Shown: positions 48,270 through 59,600 of the stretch, one piece after another | Numbering within the stretch: position 1 is the stretch's first letter | Layout: each line of letters opens with the position of its first letter | Assembly: GCA_029204225.1 (NCBI GenBank) | Contig: CM055103.1 | Coordinates: forward strand, 27,206,293 to 27,270,292 | Direction: 5' to 3' | Source of the DNA: Diphasiastrum complanatum | Lineage: Eukaryota; Streptophyta; Lycopodiopsida; Lycopodiales; Lycopodiaceae | Length of the DNA stretch: 64,000 nucleotides | Made by a program: the position numbers and the translations under genes | The notes under the pieces: generated by a model | The model's database searches: none | Told to the model about the DNA's origin: nothing | The model's input: only the letters and a program-made list of their open reading frames with translations

Positions 48270-49149
48270 CTATGCCATTTTTACTAAGATTGAATAAGAA
48301 TGTTCTTTGTCAGCCTCGACATTAGACCACACCACTTGAATTCCTCACAAGCACATACTAATTCACAAATTCTGTGGGTAGTAAAATATTACCTACTAAA
48401 AAAAACCTGAGCCAAAGATCTTGCCTGCAGCCTTCCTTGTTATGTATAATACACATACATTTTAAAAAAAAAAATTGATTACAAATTTCAAGGCTTATAT
48501 TAGGATAATGCATTGCAAAATTGTACTATGTATCTATAATACCACAAGGAAGAACTATATATTTATTTTGCCAAAAAAAAAATTTAATTGGTTTTTTGCC
48601 TAGAAAACTCCTCCTGAAGAAGAATCACACTAATGGACTGCGGATCCATCTATTGAGTAACACTACCAAATACGACCAGAATACGGGCCAAATACAGCTC
48701 CCATATGTTTGGGTATGGCGTTTTTGGCTGTTGGGACAAAATACGTGGAGTATGAGTATTTGGATCCCCTACCCCTTACATACGTCACAACAGAGTATTC
48801 AATAGAATTCAGAATGTTTGGGTGAGTAGGAGAGATTAGGGTTGAAGTTTTTGAGTAAGAGAGAATTGGCATAAAAAAGAAATAGAGAGAGAGAGAGAGA
48901 GATCACCTTTATTAACATCAACTGAGACAAACATGGTCTAGCAAGTCACTAGAATACAAATGTCTTAGACCTACGATAATAATATGAGTAAAAACTGAAC
49001 CAAGACCACAAGGAGCCAAATTTCTTTGGAAGGTTCCAAAACTATTATATGTCTAGTATGTATTTTAACAAAAAAAAATTAGCACATATTAGTATTGTCA
49101 TAGCTAAAAAACTACATAAAGCTAAGGTGGACTATTATAAATTATAAAG
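48270..49149. other. intron sequence, no gene
   Basis: AT-rich, with a small (GA)n at about 48886-48902. Nothing else is recognised. Confidence 0.4.
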
Positions 49150-49625
49150 CTTTTTGAACTCCTTGCGAAGTAGTTATAGGCTGCTACAATCCAAAAGGTG
49201 ATGTTGTTCCGTCTGTACTTCATCAGTTTGGCAAAGCAAACATTTCCTTTCATTCCAATCTAGTTCAAGCTGCACCACCTCCTCATTTCCGATCTCAATC
49301 AGTTTGAATTATTACGCATCTAAGATCAGTCTAAGACTATAAATACCTGTGTGGGTCATCGTGGTTGATGATTGTAGAGATATGAGCTTTTTCTAGGGAG
49401 AGCTCAAATGAAAATTTCCTTTTCGGGAGGATACACAAAGGACTCGAATTGTTGACTATTTTCAATATCTTAGTGTAACAGTGACAGTTCACTATTGTAA
49501 TCTGAGGTTTATGCATGGTTCTGAGTGAAATTTGTTCTGAACTGGTAGTAGAGCACTTTTCAAGCCATTGGAAGGTTTTTCCTAATTCTAGAACACAAAG
49601 GAAGTAGAAAAGGGATGTTACAATC
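49150..49625 (-). pseudogene. LINE reverse transcriptase C-terminal fragment
   Basis: The minus strand near 49190-49300 encodes ELDWNERKCLLCQTDEVQTE then QHHLLDCSSL. This is a C-x2-C ... H ... C zinc-binding pattern typical of the C-terminus of LINE ORF2 proteins. Upstream frames (to 49625) read in pieces and look like the tail of the RT region. Nothing of the RT core is seen. Confidence 0.5.
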
Positions 49626-51754
49626 TTTAGCATCTGTTTATGAAATCTAGAGTGCGCCAGCAGCTCTAACTTCTACAGCCTTCTAGATAGAAAGAAGAGG
49701 AAACCTTGAACTCAAGTTTTTTGGTTCAATGAGTACAATTATCACACATTCTGCAGCTCAATAACGTTTTGTCTCCTGGAATCAAGATGTGCAAGATTGT
49801 AGGGTTTTATTGTGGTTCCAATGTTAAAAAACGGTGCCAAAAGTCTAGTTTGTAGGAACTTTGTCTTATGATGTTTTCATGAAGTTTTGAAGGTGTTTCA
49901 GAAATAATTGCTTAATAGAAACTCCTACTATAGTGCACAAAAGATTCCACTTGTAGGTCAGAGATTTTAAAGTCAAAGGTAGGGTCCTAGTATTACAGTC
50001 TACTTGTATAATTCAAACTAGTCAACAGAGTGGCATATGCCGACTCAGTGAGTGCACAAAATACTCCCCAGAAAAGCATCAGACTAAAAAATGCTGAATT
50101 TTATATCGTATAATGTTTGGAAACCGGAAAATAGTAGATTCTTTTTAATTTTACACAGCTTACTTCTCAGTACTATTTACATAATACAGACTAGTCATCA
50201 CAATGGCAAGCACTGAATCCTGAGCAGTGAGTGCATACAATATTCAATTACAAGTTCAAACTCCAGACTTACCAGCTACAACTTGATGTAATCAAGACTC
50301 AAGGCAATATACATATTACAAGTTCAAACTGCAGATTTAACGACAGCTTGATGTAGTCTAGACTCAAGACGAAACATATGAAGACTTCGGTAAAAAGATT
50401 CAATTTTTTTTCAAAAAAGCTCTCTTAAACTCCAATCCAAACCCTTCCAATTCTCTTGAATCACGGTTCAGCTCTGTTCGAACCACGATTCAAGAAAACA
50501 CTAAAATATTTAAGAGAACTGCAAATATATAGATCAATAATGAAAATCGTAGCAAAATGTAAATCCTCAAGCAACATCACAATATTGAAGTATTGAAGCT
50601 AAATGTAACCGAACATATTGAAGCGCTAAAAGTTAAACACATAACATGCTACTTGACAAATCAAGTAACTAGTCTCCAAATCGCCAACCATCGATAGTAA
50701 AACTCACAAGCCATATTCTATTGTATGAGGCCCTAGAATCTGCAAGTTACTCAATATGATTAAAAGACTTAAACTAATAGCAATGATTTAAAGTTTTCCA
50801 AACAAAGAATTTTGAGAATAAGCACATGAAAACTTTTTAGAAAAAGCGGAATTTGGAATCTAGATTTGGCTCGCTGGACAAATTGAATCCTGATTCTTTA
50901 AAGATATATGAACAATGCATACTGTAGAGTACTTGGAGCCTTATTAATTTATTTAGATCCCCAAAGTACTAGTCAAGTACATTGAGTACATCGATTTCTA
51001 TCATGCCATTTTGCCATTTGGATATGTTTTCTTAGACATCTAGCTACTAGTTAGCAATGTGCCGCCATGTGGTCACCCATTGTAGTCTGGGCCCAATATT
51101 TCCAAGATCCATCTGGTGGAGTAGTGAATTCAAGTTGGCTCCTAAAGACCATATATAATAACCCTCTTGCTGTTCATCCCTTCATTGCTTAGTGACTCAA
51201 ACGTTTTTTTTGTAGCCAACTCTTGTGAGGAGCCATCCTTCGGAGGATCTGCTGAACACGTTATATTCAGCTTATGTTAATTGTGTTAACATATTTTAGG
51301 GATTGATACGATTTGCATCTGTTGTTAATATCGTTCTTATACGTGATGATTTGTTCATAACCCAGGTTCGATTCTGTGTGATCCCACAGGTTGGTAATAC
51401 CAAAAAACATTAGTCGTTACTTATAGATGTCAGGACAGTATAATATGGGTAGAAGCGTTCATTCTCGTTAATACAATCTCAAATATATACCAAGATAGTC
51501 TGTTTTTTAGGGTGGTTATTGCCTTATAAACACTTACAGCCTACACCACATTTATGAAAATACTGAGGATTTAAAATTGCGAAGGAAAAGAGGTTTGAGT
51601 CAACAATGGGGGCCCAAGTAAAGTTTTGATGCAACTACACTTCCCATAATGAGTTGCCATAGAAAGAAAAAAAACTTCTTTTCAAACTTAAAAAAGACTC
51701 TCTGTCACACATGAATCAAATATCCTTGATGAACTCTCGGACTCATCAACATAC
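49626..51754 (-). other. intron sequence, no element recognised
   Basis: The upstream portion of the 14.6-kb aminopeptidase intron. AT-rich, with no open frame showing homology. It ends at the donor ACCG|GTATG of the exon at 51755. Confidence 0.5.
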
Positions 51755-51809
51755 CGGTAGTGCCATTAGGAAACACAGCAGTATCCAAGCCTATATGGCC
51801 TTGAAGGAC
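51755..51809 (-). CDS. Xaa-Pro aminopeptidase P exon
   Basis: It encodes VLQGHIGLDTAVFPNGTT plus the first base of a Gly codon. This matches the aminopeptidase P segment that follows ECFT and precedes the LDILAR exon. The acceptor is TTGGGGCAG and the donor is ACCG|GTATG. The downstream intron is 14,590 bp, the upstream one 280 bp. Confidence 0.9.
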
Positions 51810-52089
51810 CTGCCCCAAAAATTGCAGATTGCCTGAAATTAGTTCTTGATGGGATCTATGGTCACAAAAAGATGAGACCATAATATGAAATTTCAATGGC
51901 ATCAAACAGAAACTCAAAGAACAAATGGAATAGGGTAATCAGCTGGCATTCTATGAAACATTTTTGCACCCAATCATTGCTCATATAAATCAGAGCTATG
52001 CTTTCCATATTGAGACAAAGCTATTTCAAAAATCAGTCAAGATGATGATACAAGTTCTCAGCCAAATTTCCACCAGAAGATGAACCAAC

Positions 52090-52170
52090 CTGAGTGAAGC
52101 ATTCTTTTTCATGTGCTGAAGGCTTGCCGAAATGCACAGTGCGAGTGACATCAGTTGTGCCATCAAGGTA
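52090..52170 (-). CDS. Xaa-Pro aminopeptidase P exon (metal-ligand Asp)
   Basis: An 81-bp exon encoding YLDGTTDVTRTVHFGKPSAH then EKECFTQ. The Asp in GTTD is a conserved metal ligand of M24B peptidases; its partner in the preceding LLDSGAQ segment must lie on an upstream exon not found in the window. The acceptor is AATTGCAG and the donor is CTCAG|GTTGG. The intron upstream exceeds 11.8 kb and contains the LINE and the chromoviruses. Confidence 0.93.
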
Positions 52171-52809
52171 CTGCAATTCACAAAACATCCATGAAGAGGA
52201 CATTATTACACTGTGTAAGTAGAAGCATTGACTTGGCTGAGCATAAAATAGAAATGAATGCTTGAAGTGCTCAATCGCAACTTAAGGAACCGACTGTTGC
52301 AGTCTTGCATCACATCAAACTTAGCTTATATAACCTAATAGCAGCAAAACAACGGTAAAGATCTTCAAGTCTAATCAGCCCATAATTATCAAACAAGGAG
52401 ATTATGACTCAAAAACATACAAGTGGCAATTTTTTTCATTTATTTACCAGACTATGCCACACCACTCTGCTAGTGCTTTACAGTGATGTCAAAGCATATT
52501 CTCAGAGTTACACTTTTTCCCTTCACAGAGAGAATGTCTACAAATATAAAACAGTTGAGTGAGAAGACAATTGATAGACAGTTCTAATATAAGGAGTAAG
52601 AAGATGTATAGCATTCATCTACGTACATGTGGGATCATCAATCCAAAAGTTCTAGGAGGTCATTTGGACCCCTAATTGTGACCCATTGTTTTTTTATTTG
52701 GGACTGACCAATTATTACTTGTGTTCTTCGTCATTTATCATAAAATGAGCTACCATTGGACCCTAAAATCAGGACATAGACCAGAAGCCCAATTAGGATA
52801 GAGCTTAGT
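52171..52809. other. intron sequence, no element recognised
   Basis: Start of the upstream aminopeptidase intron. No missing aminopeptidase exon was found here. Confidence 0.45.
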
Positions 52810-53010
52810 TGCCCATTCCGGAACGGAACGCGTTCCGTTCCGGAACGATGCCCTCAAAAAAAAAATACTTTTTTTTCCAAAGCATTTAATTCATATAAAT
52901 AATTAAAATAATTAAATTATTATGAATATCGTTCCGACCAGGAACGTTCCGGAACGTACGGAACGTTTGGAACGGAATGTTCCGACCCATTTTGGTCGGA
53001 ACGGGCTTCT
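52810..53010. mobile_element. short palindromic element rich in GGAACG/CGTTCC
   Basis: About 200 bp. The left end (GCCCATTCCGGAACGG) and right end (GTCGGAACGGGC) are imperfect inverted repeats. The left arm contains a perfect 30-bp palindrome (52816-52845) and the right arm has four to five more GGAACG/CGTTCC words. The centre is AT-rich. It looks like a MITE or foldback element; the family is unknown. Confidence 0.5.
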
Positions 53011-53174
53011 AAGGGATAAAGTATGCTTCAGTAAAGACCACAAAGAGAATCGTGAGAGACTTATTTGACAAAGATGAAGAGTCAAAAGCTCACTTAAACT
53101 AGAGTGGTTAAGATTAATCTAGGGTACGGTTTCATTCAGTCTCCTGTCAGATGTCTATACAATCTTTTGGTAAA

Positions 53175-53175
<1 letters not shown>

Positions 53176-53230
<55 letters not shown>
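53176..53230. repeat. (TC)n microsatellite
   Basis: A TC run directly 5' of the LINE, possibly part of its 5' UTR or its target. Confidence 0.95.
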
Positions 53231-53236
<6 letters not shown>

Positions 53237-53456
53237 TGTGATCCAAGAAGAGGAGCGCTATCTACCATCGCTGTGCTACTAGCCTGCAAGAAACAATTGA
53301 TATCCAAGCTGGTTTCCCATTAAGTCTTTCTTTGAGCTGAAGGCATCGTTGATGGTGGCCTAGCGCCCTCCAAGTGAGACTGAGGCAGCAGCAGCAAACT
53401 CAGGGGGAGTTAAAGAGAGGACTGCTGCCGCTGGCTCCACCACGGATCCTCCCATC

Positions 53457-54240
53457 ATGGATCTGCCCACTGACCCCAGCGTCCCAGTGAAGACAGATTC
53501 AGACTTCTTGCATCGGCTGTCAACAACAGACTACACTCCTTCCAGACCAGTTGAAGGGCTTTTTGCGTATGAACTTAGCTCTATACAAAAAGAACTCCTG
53601 GGACTGAAAGGCAAGGTGATCCACCTTGAATTGGAAAGCTTTGCAGGGAACTCGCCGGTGTTTAAGACCGGATGGATCAACTTGAACAAGAAAATGTACT
53701 ACTCAAGCAAAGAGTTGTTGAGGATACCACACAAACTTGCTTTAGAAGAGACTTCGAACAAGATATCCAGCCTTGTAGAAGAGACGAAGACATGGGCAGC
53801 TCTTTTCAAAAATGATGGTAAAGCTGAGCCTTCAGGCTCAGCTCAGCATACTTTTGTAAATTCTACGATTGAAAATGTCTTCTCTGAGCAAGAAAGAAGG
53901 GCTAAAAAAGCCTTCAATCTGCGAGTTAGAGGGATTCCTAATGGAGAAAAGCCCATTGAGGAGGCAAAAGATTTACTCTTAAACAAGCTTTCACACCACC
54001 GTAGGTTTTGATACAGCCTGGAGAAGTAAGTTTGATTCCAATGTCTTGTTTATTAAATTCCGCTCCTTGGATTACCGCAATGCAGCTTTACGAATTAGAT
54101 CCAAATTAAAAGGATCTTTCATTTTTATGGATGAAGACCTCACACACATGCAATGGCAAGCTAGGAAACAAATTATTCAAGAGGCAATTCAGGAAATCAG
54201 CAGGTTGTTTTCATTGAAGGCAAGACAAACTTCTATGATA
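53457..54240 (+). pseudogene. L1-type LINE ORF1 remnant
   Basis: An open frame from 53457 (MDLPTDPSVPVKTD) carries a helical region and then RRAKKAFNLRVRGIPNGEKP. It stops at about 54009 and continues in another frame with VLFIKFRSLDYRNAALRIRS and FMDEDLTHMQWQARKQI. This is the RRM-like and C-terminal region of L1-type ORF1 RNA-binding proteins. One frameshift separates the halves. Confidence 0.7.
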
Positions 54241-54311
54241 GGGTTTCACAATAGGGATTTGGGGTTCCCGGGCAAAGGAGCAACCCGAGCTCCCATAAGT
54301 CATTACAAATC

Positions 54312-55113
54312 GGTTTTTGGAACTGTAATGGTGTACTTTCTTCTTCTTCAGCGGGCGATTTCCACTCATTTTTGCAGCTATGTGATGTTTTATTACTGGC
54401 AGAGACCCACGAATCATTGTACCGACCCCTTCCAGTTATTCAGGACTACTCATGGCATTCAGCTTATAGGCCTTTCTTGCGAGGAAAAACCACGCGAGGT
54501 TCTGGTGGTGTCGCTTGTCTTTCCAGGGATATCCATAGTACTCACTTTAAGCTGCTTAAAAGTGATCCTTATGCGAGATTTATTTGGCTACAGTTTTTTG
54601 GTCACAACCTGGGATTACCTCAAGATCTGTTTCTTGCGGTCTGTTATTTTGCACCTCAGTCATCTGCCTTTGCAGACTATGGTGGTGACCCATTCCAGGC
54701 TCTCTCAGATGACATAGTGAGCTTTGCACAGCAGGGCCTTATTCTTCTAGCAGAGAGTTTTGGCACGTTTTCGTGATGGTGAGGGATGGTCCTCATATGT
54801 TCATAGTACGGTCCGAGTAAAACAGGGATGTCCTCTATCACCCACCCTTTTTGCCCTATACATTGGAGCGGATCATTCAGGAAGGTGGAGACGGCTGTCC
54901 TCTAGCTGATATTATTATCCCTATTCTTCTCTATGCAGATGATGTGGCTCTATTATCTAGTTCGGCTACTGGACTTCAGCGACATCTGGATGCCCTATAT
55001 ACCTTCTTTCAGATACGGGGGTTGATGGTGAACATTGGTAAGACGAAGGTTATGGTGTTTAACACCAATAGACAACCTATGAGAGACACTGCGTTCTATT
55101 ATGATGGATAGCC
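54312..55113 (+). pseudogene. L1-type LINE ORF2: endonuclease and RT fragments
   Basis: An AP-like endonuclease begins with FWNCNGVL and continues LQLCDVLLLAETHESLY, TTRGSGGVACLSRD, LAVCYFAPQSSAFADYGGDP, up to about 54765. It then jumps within about 15 bp to the RT core (VRVKQGCPLSPTLFALYI, LLYADDVALLSSS with the YADD catalytic motif, NIGKTKVMVFN). The endonuclease C-terminus and first RT blocks are deleted and the frame shifts near 54865. Homology ends at about 55113, where the gypsy LTR block begins, so the LINE tail probably lies right of the window. Confidence 0.85.
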
Positions 55114-55124
55114 ACTAGAGATAG

Positions 55125-55444
55125 TGTTACGAGCTCGTGACCAATGCCAAACCCTAGAGAACACAAATGGTCAGATACCACAGTCAAGGTCGTGTCCAGC
55201 GCACACGACCAACAGGGAGGGCAAGACAGTGTGAGTAGTGTGCCCCAGCACGGTCCATAGCCATGGCAGGCCTAACACAGCTTAGGGACCCTGTCAGCAG
55301 GATAGGGCCCCCAGTTGGGTCCCGACGTGCAATCGGCCACGTCAGTGCCACGTGACCGACACTTGGCAGTATGCATGCTACCAGTCCTCACACTGGGCTA
55401 GGAGGGGCTTACTCTATATCAGGGAGTAGGCAAGGTTGGGTGGA
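55125..55444 (+). repeat. partial gypsy LTR, interrupted by a same-family element
   Basis: It starts TGTTACGAGCTCGT and matches the 55445-55802 LTR up to GGTTGGGTGGA, lacking the final ~38 bp. A complete LTR of the same family begins directly at 55445. An older copy was therefore entered by a younger one inside its LTR. Confidence 0.85.
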
Positions 55445-55802
55445 TGTTACGAGCTCGTAACCAGTGCCGAACCCTAGGGAACACAGATAGGTCAAATACC
55501 ACAGTCAGGGTCGTGTCCAGTGTACATGACCAACAGGGCAAGACAGTGTGAGTAGTGTGCCCCAGCACGGTCCATAGCCATGGCGGGCCTAACACAGCCT
55601 AGGGACCCTGTCAGCAGGATAGGGCCCCCAGTTGGGTCCTGACGTGCAGTCGGCCACGTCAGTGCCACGTGGCCGACACTTGGCAGTAGCATGCTACCAG
55701 TCCTCACACTGGGCTAGGAGGGGCTTACTCTATATCAGGGAGTAGGCAAGGTTGGGTGGATCAGTTAGTGTTTGTCCTACTGTGGTGTTAGGATCTATTA
55801 CA
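55445..55802 (+). repeat. 5' LTR of chromovirus-1 (358 bp)
   Basis: TGTTACGAG...CTATTACA, directly followed by the primer-binding site TGGTATCAGAGCC at 55804-55816. It contains a CTATAT core-promoter-like word near 55730 and the palindrome ACGAGCTCGT near the start. It differs from the 61474-61831 LTR at roughly ten positions. Confidence 0.93.
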
Positions 55803-56606
55803 CTGGTATCAGAGCCATCTCCATCCTAGGGAGTTCAGGACAGTAGTAGAGAAAGCTATCAGAAGATAGGAAGTGTTTCTCAGATTCTCAGAGAGGAATA
55901 GAGGAGGAGGATTGCTGTAGGAGCAGCCTTCAAACTTCTGATTTCCACTGAGAAATCACAGTAGCAAGGAGTCAGATTCCAAGTGTAGGTAACTCGCTGA
56001 AAAAAACAGCTGTTTCTCACTGAGTTCAGAGGATTCTCTATAGTTTTCCCAGCGAAATTAGAGTAGGAAGAAGCCAGCACCTCCATCGCTGTACAGTCAG
56101 AGACCTACATCCGATTTCCAGGGAAAAAGTTACTGGTTCTCAGCGAGTTTGAAGCCAAAAAAGAGGAACAGGGCCAGCGCTGCCAGTACTTCTGAAAATC
56201 TGGTTTTTCAACAAGTTTTTGGGCCCCAACGTCAGAGATTTGGAGCAAGAGGATTCCTACCAGATCAGCGAGTAGGAGACTTCTGAAATTTCAGAATTCA
56301 GAAGGGTTTTTGGACTTCAGATTTGCCTTTTTGTGGACAAGTTGGATTGCAATCAGACCAGCGAGCTACTATCCTCAAAAAACCGGGAAATTTAGCACCG
56401 TTTTGAAGCCTCAAACTGGCATTTTTCAGAACAGCAGGTCTGAAATTTTGGGGAAAAGAGCTGAAAGGGTTCCTCTTCATTCTTTCTTTGGAAGTACAGT
56501 CTTCAGAAACAGCTAAGTCATCTTTCCTTTCCCTTGTACAGTTGTAAATTAGTCTTTTAGACTTTTTTCCTTCAGAAGTTAAGGTAGCTATCTTTCAGTT
56601 TCGAAG
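55803..56606 (+). other. primer-binding site and leader of chromovirus-1
   Basis: The primer-binding site (initiator tRNA-Met complement) lies at 55804-55816, followed by an ~790-bp leader. Its two ends match the leader of chromovirus-2, but the middle (about 55905-56440) is not alignable to it except for short CCAGCGCTGCCA-like words. Confidence 0.75.
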
Positions 56607-59600
56607 ATGACCACTCCTCAGGGACCTGATCAACCCCAGGAGAGAGGCTTCGACGAACTTGAAACAGAAGCCTTGGCTTACAGAAAAGGGAAGGAACCCA
56701 TGGAATTAGAAGAACAGGAACAGTTCGCCGAAGAACTCGACGAACTGGTTACCAAGGAGCAGTTCCTCCAATTGGTAACAGAAGTGGATGAACTGAAGCT
56801 GGCATTAGCCAATTTCAAGTCCAGTGTGGACGACTCGTTCGCTGAACTCAAAAACTTGATTTTGAGCTCCGCGAAAGGAAGCCTTCCCTCCACTTCTCAG
56901 TTATCCCCTTCTCCACTTCCATCAGTTTCGGGTGAGACTTTACGATCTCACCCCAGTGTTTTTAAAGAGTTAAAGCCTCCTACTTTTAATGGGGAAGAGA
57001 AGGATAGAAATGCAGATATTCTACAAACCTTCCTCAGCAAATGGAAGAACATTCATGCTCTTAAACAGACCCCTGACCATTTGCAAGCAATTGAGGCCAG
57101 TCTTTCTTTAGGGCCTATGGCCTATAAGTGGTGGTTAAATCTCCAGGAGACTGGGCAGACTCCCCGGTCATGGAAAGCTTTTGAAGAAACTTTCCTAAGA
57201 GAATTTCTACCAGAAAATGAACTGGATAGAGCCTGGGAAGCCTGGGAAAGAACAGTAATGGATAAATCCCTCATCCAATATATCTCGCAGTATCGAGAAG
57301 CAATTTTAAAGATTAAAAATATGGATGACTATCAGAAAATCAGGGGATTTGTCCGTGGCCTCAAAGATGAATATAAAGTAGAGGTCCAGAGAAACTCGCC
57401 TACTACCCTTGAGCAAGCTCTCAGATATGCTCAAATCTATGATGATTCAGTGGGTAGGAAGAGAGCGAGACAGCAACCACTTTCTGAGCAGCTTCCTCAG
57501 AAAGACTTTCAATTTAAAAAGAAATTTTTAAAAAGAAAGAAAGAAGATAAATTTAAAGGTGAAGCTCCTCAGAAACGCCCTTCACTCATACAGCCCTTAA
57601 AACCAGATGATTTTGAGAAAGCCAAACAAGAACGTTTGTGCTTTGTGTGTATGGGCAAGGGACACACAGTCAGACAGTGTCCCAAGGGGCCTTTCACTAA
57701 AAAAGATAAAAAACAAGTTCATCTTGTTCAGACTGTATGTTTCCCCAGTAACTCGGCAGCTTCCGAGATTAAAGTGTATCATGAAGATCATGAACACTGT
57801 TGCCAGCTGACCTCTGCAATGCTAGCGAGACCCTTCAGCTTTGGGCCGCATGACCTAGTACGTATGCATGGGAAAGTTGGTAACCAGTCAGTAAGAGTCA
57901 TGGTTGATGATGGGGCAACCCATAATTTCATCAACCACACCCTGGTTAAAAAGCTTAAACTACCAGAAGTACCTAGTCAGCATAGGTACATAGTTTCATT
58001 AGCTAAGGGTGAAGATAGAAAAATATGGGAAACTATGGTAAGTAAGTTAAATCTTGGTATTCAGGCGTACCAAGATGAAATAAACTTTCAGATAATGCAC
58101 CTGGATCGAACAGACATTGTTCTCGGGAGAGATTGGCTCTACAGTTTAGGACCTTCCCTCCACAGAAACTATCAGGAGAACACCCTCAGCTTTCAGCATA
58201 AAGGCCGAGAGATCCAGTTGCATGGGGAGCATCATGTCCCCAACAGCCCTATGGTCTGCAGTTCAGAACTCTGTCAGCAAATCGGAGACGAAAACCATCA
58301 GGTATTCTTATGTGACTTTCAGTTTATTCCTGAAGTTTCTATTTCCAGTTCTATTCAGCAGAAAATCAGTAAATTAGAAACTTTATTGTCTAAATTTAAA
58401 GATGTTTTTCCTGAAGATTTGCCACATGGTTTACCACCTAGCAGAGAGGTAGATCATGTAATAAACCTAGTACCAGGTACAGCACCTGTTTCTAAACCTC
58501 CGTATCGGGTCAGCCGAACAGAGGATGAAGAAATAACTAGGCAGTTAACAGACTATCTTGGGAAAGGCCAAATTCAGACCAGTACTTCACCATGGGCCTC
58601 ACCAGTCCTATTGGTGAAAAAGAAGGAGGGGTCTATGCGTCTTTGCGTAGATTACAGAGCCCTCAATAAAGTCACAATTAAGAATAAATACCCTATGCCT
58701 CGGGCAGACGAGTTGTTTGATCAACTCGACGGGGCTAAGTTTTTCAGTAAAATAGACCTTAGATCGGGATATCATCAAGTCCGTATAAAATCGGAAGATG
58801 TCTCAAAAACAGCCTTTAGGACTCGTCATGGTCATTATGAGTTTAAGGTGATGCCATTTGGGCTCGCAAATGCTCCAGCTACCTTTATGACCTTGATGAA
58901 CAGTGTCCTCAGACCATACTTGGGTAAATTTGTAGTCGTATTTTTAGATGACATCCTCGTTTACAGCAAAACCAGGAAGGAGCATCTAAAACACCTCAGA
59001 AAGGTGTTTCGACTGCTCAGAAGGCATAAGCTTTATGCTAAACAATCCAAGTGTGAATTCTTCGTTGAAGAAGTAGCATATTTGGGTCACATTATCTCTT
59101 CAGATGGGATTAAGATGGACCCAAATAAGGTTAAAGCCATACTCAGTTGGCTGAGACCTCAGAATATTTTGGAACTTCAAATCTTTCTTGGTCTGGCGGG
59201 ATATTACAGACGATTTGTCAAGGAATATGCTCAGACAGCAGTCCCTATGACAAATCTCCTTAAGGGGAAGGGAAAGGAGTTCATTTGGGAGTCCGCACAA
59301 CAGGAGAGCTTTGATGCTCTCAAAACAGCCTTAGCTACAGCACCAGTCTTAAAAGTCGTCGACCCCAATCAGCCATTTGTGGTCGAAACGGATGCTAGCG
59401 ACTTTGCAGTAGGCGCTGTGCTAACTCAGGGTGGACGACCAGTTGCGTTCGAGAGTAAAAAACTCGAGCCAGCTCAGACTAGGTACAGTGCCTATGAAAA
59501 GGAACTCTTTTCTATAGTCCATGCCCTTAAGACTTGGAGGCATTATTTGTATGGTGCCAACTTTGAGGTCCTGACAGACCATGAGAGTCTCAGATACCTT

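Noticed and set aside
51365-51374. tRNA or SINE B-box (GGTTCGATTC)
   Set aside because: No matching A-box at proper spacing and no cloverleaf could be drawn, so a chance match is likely.
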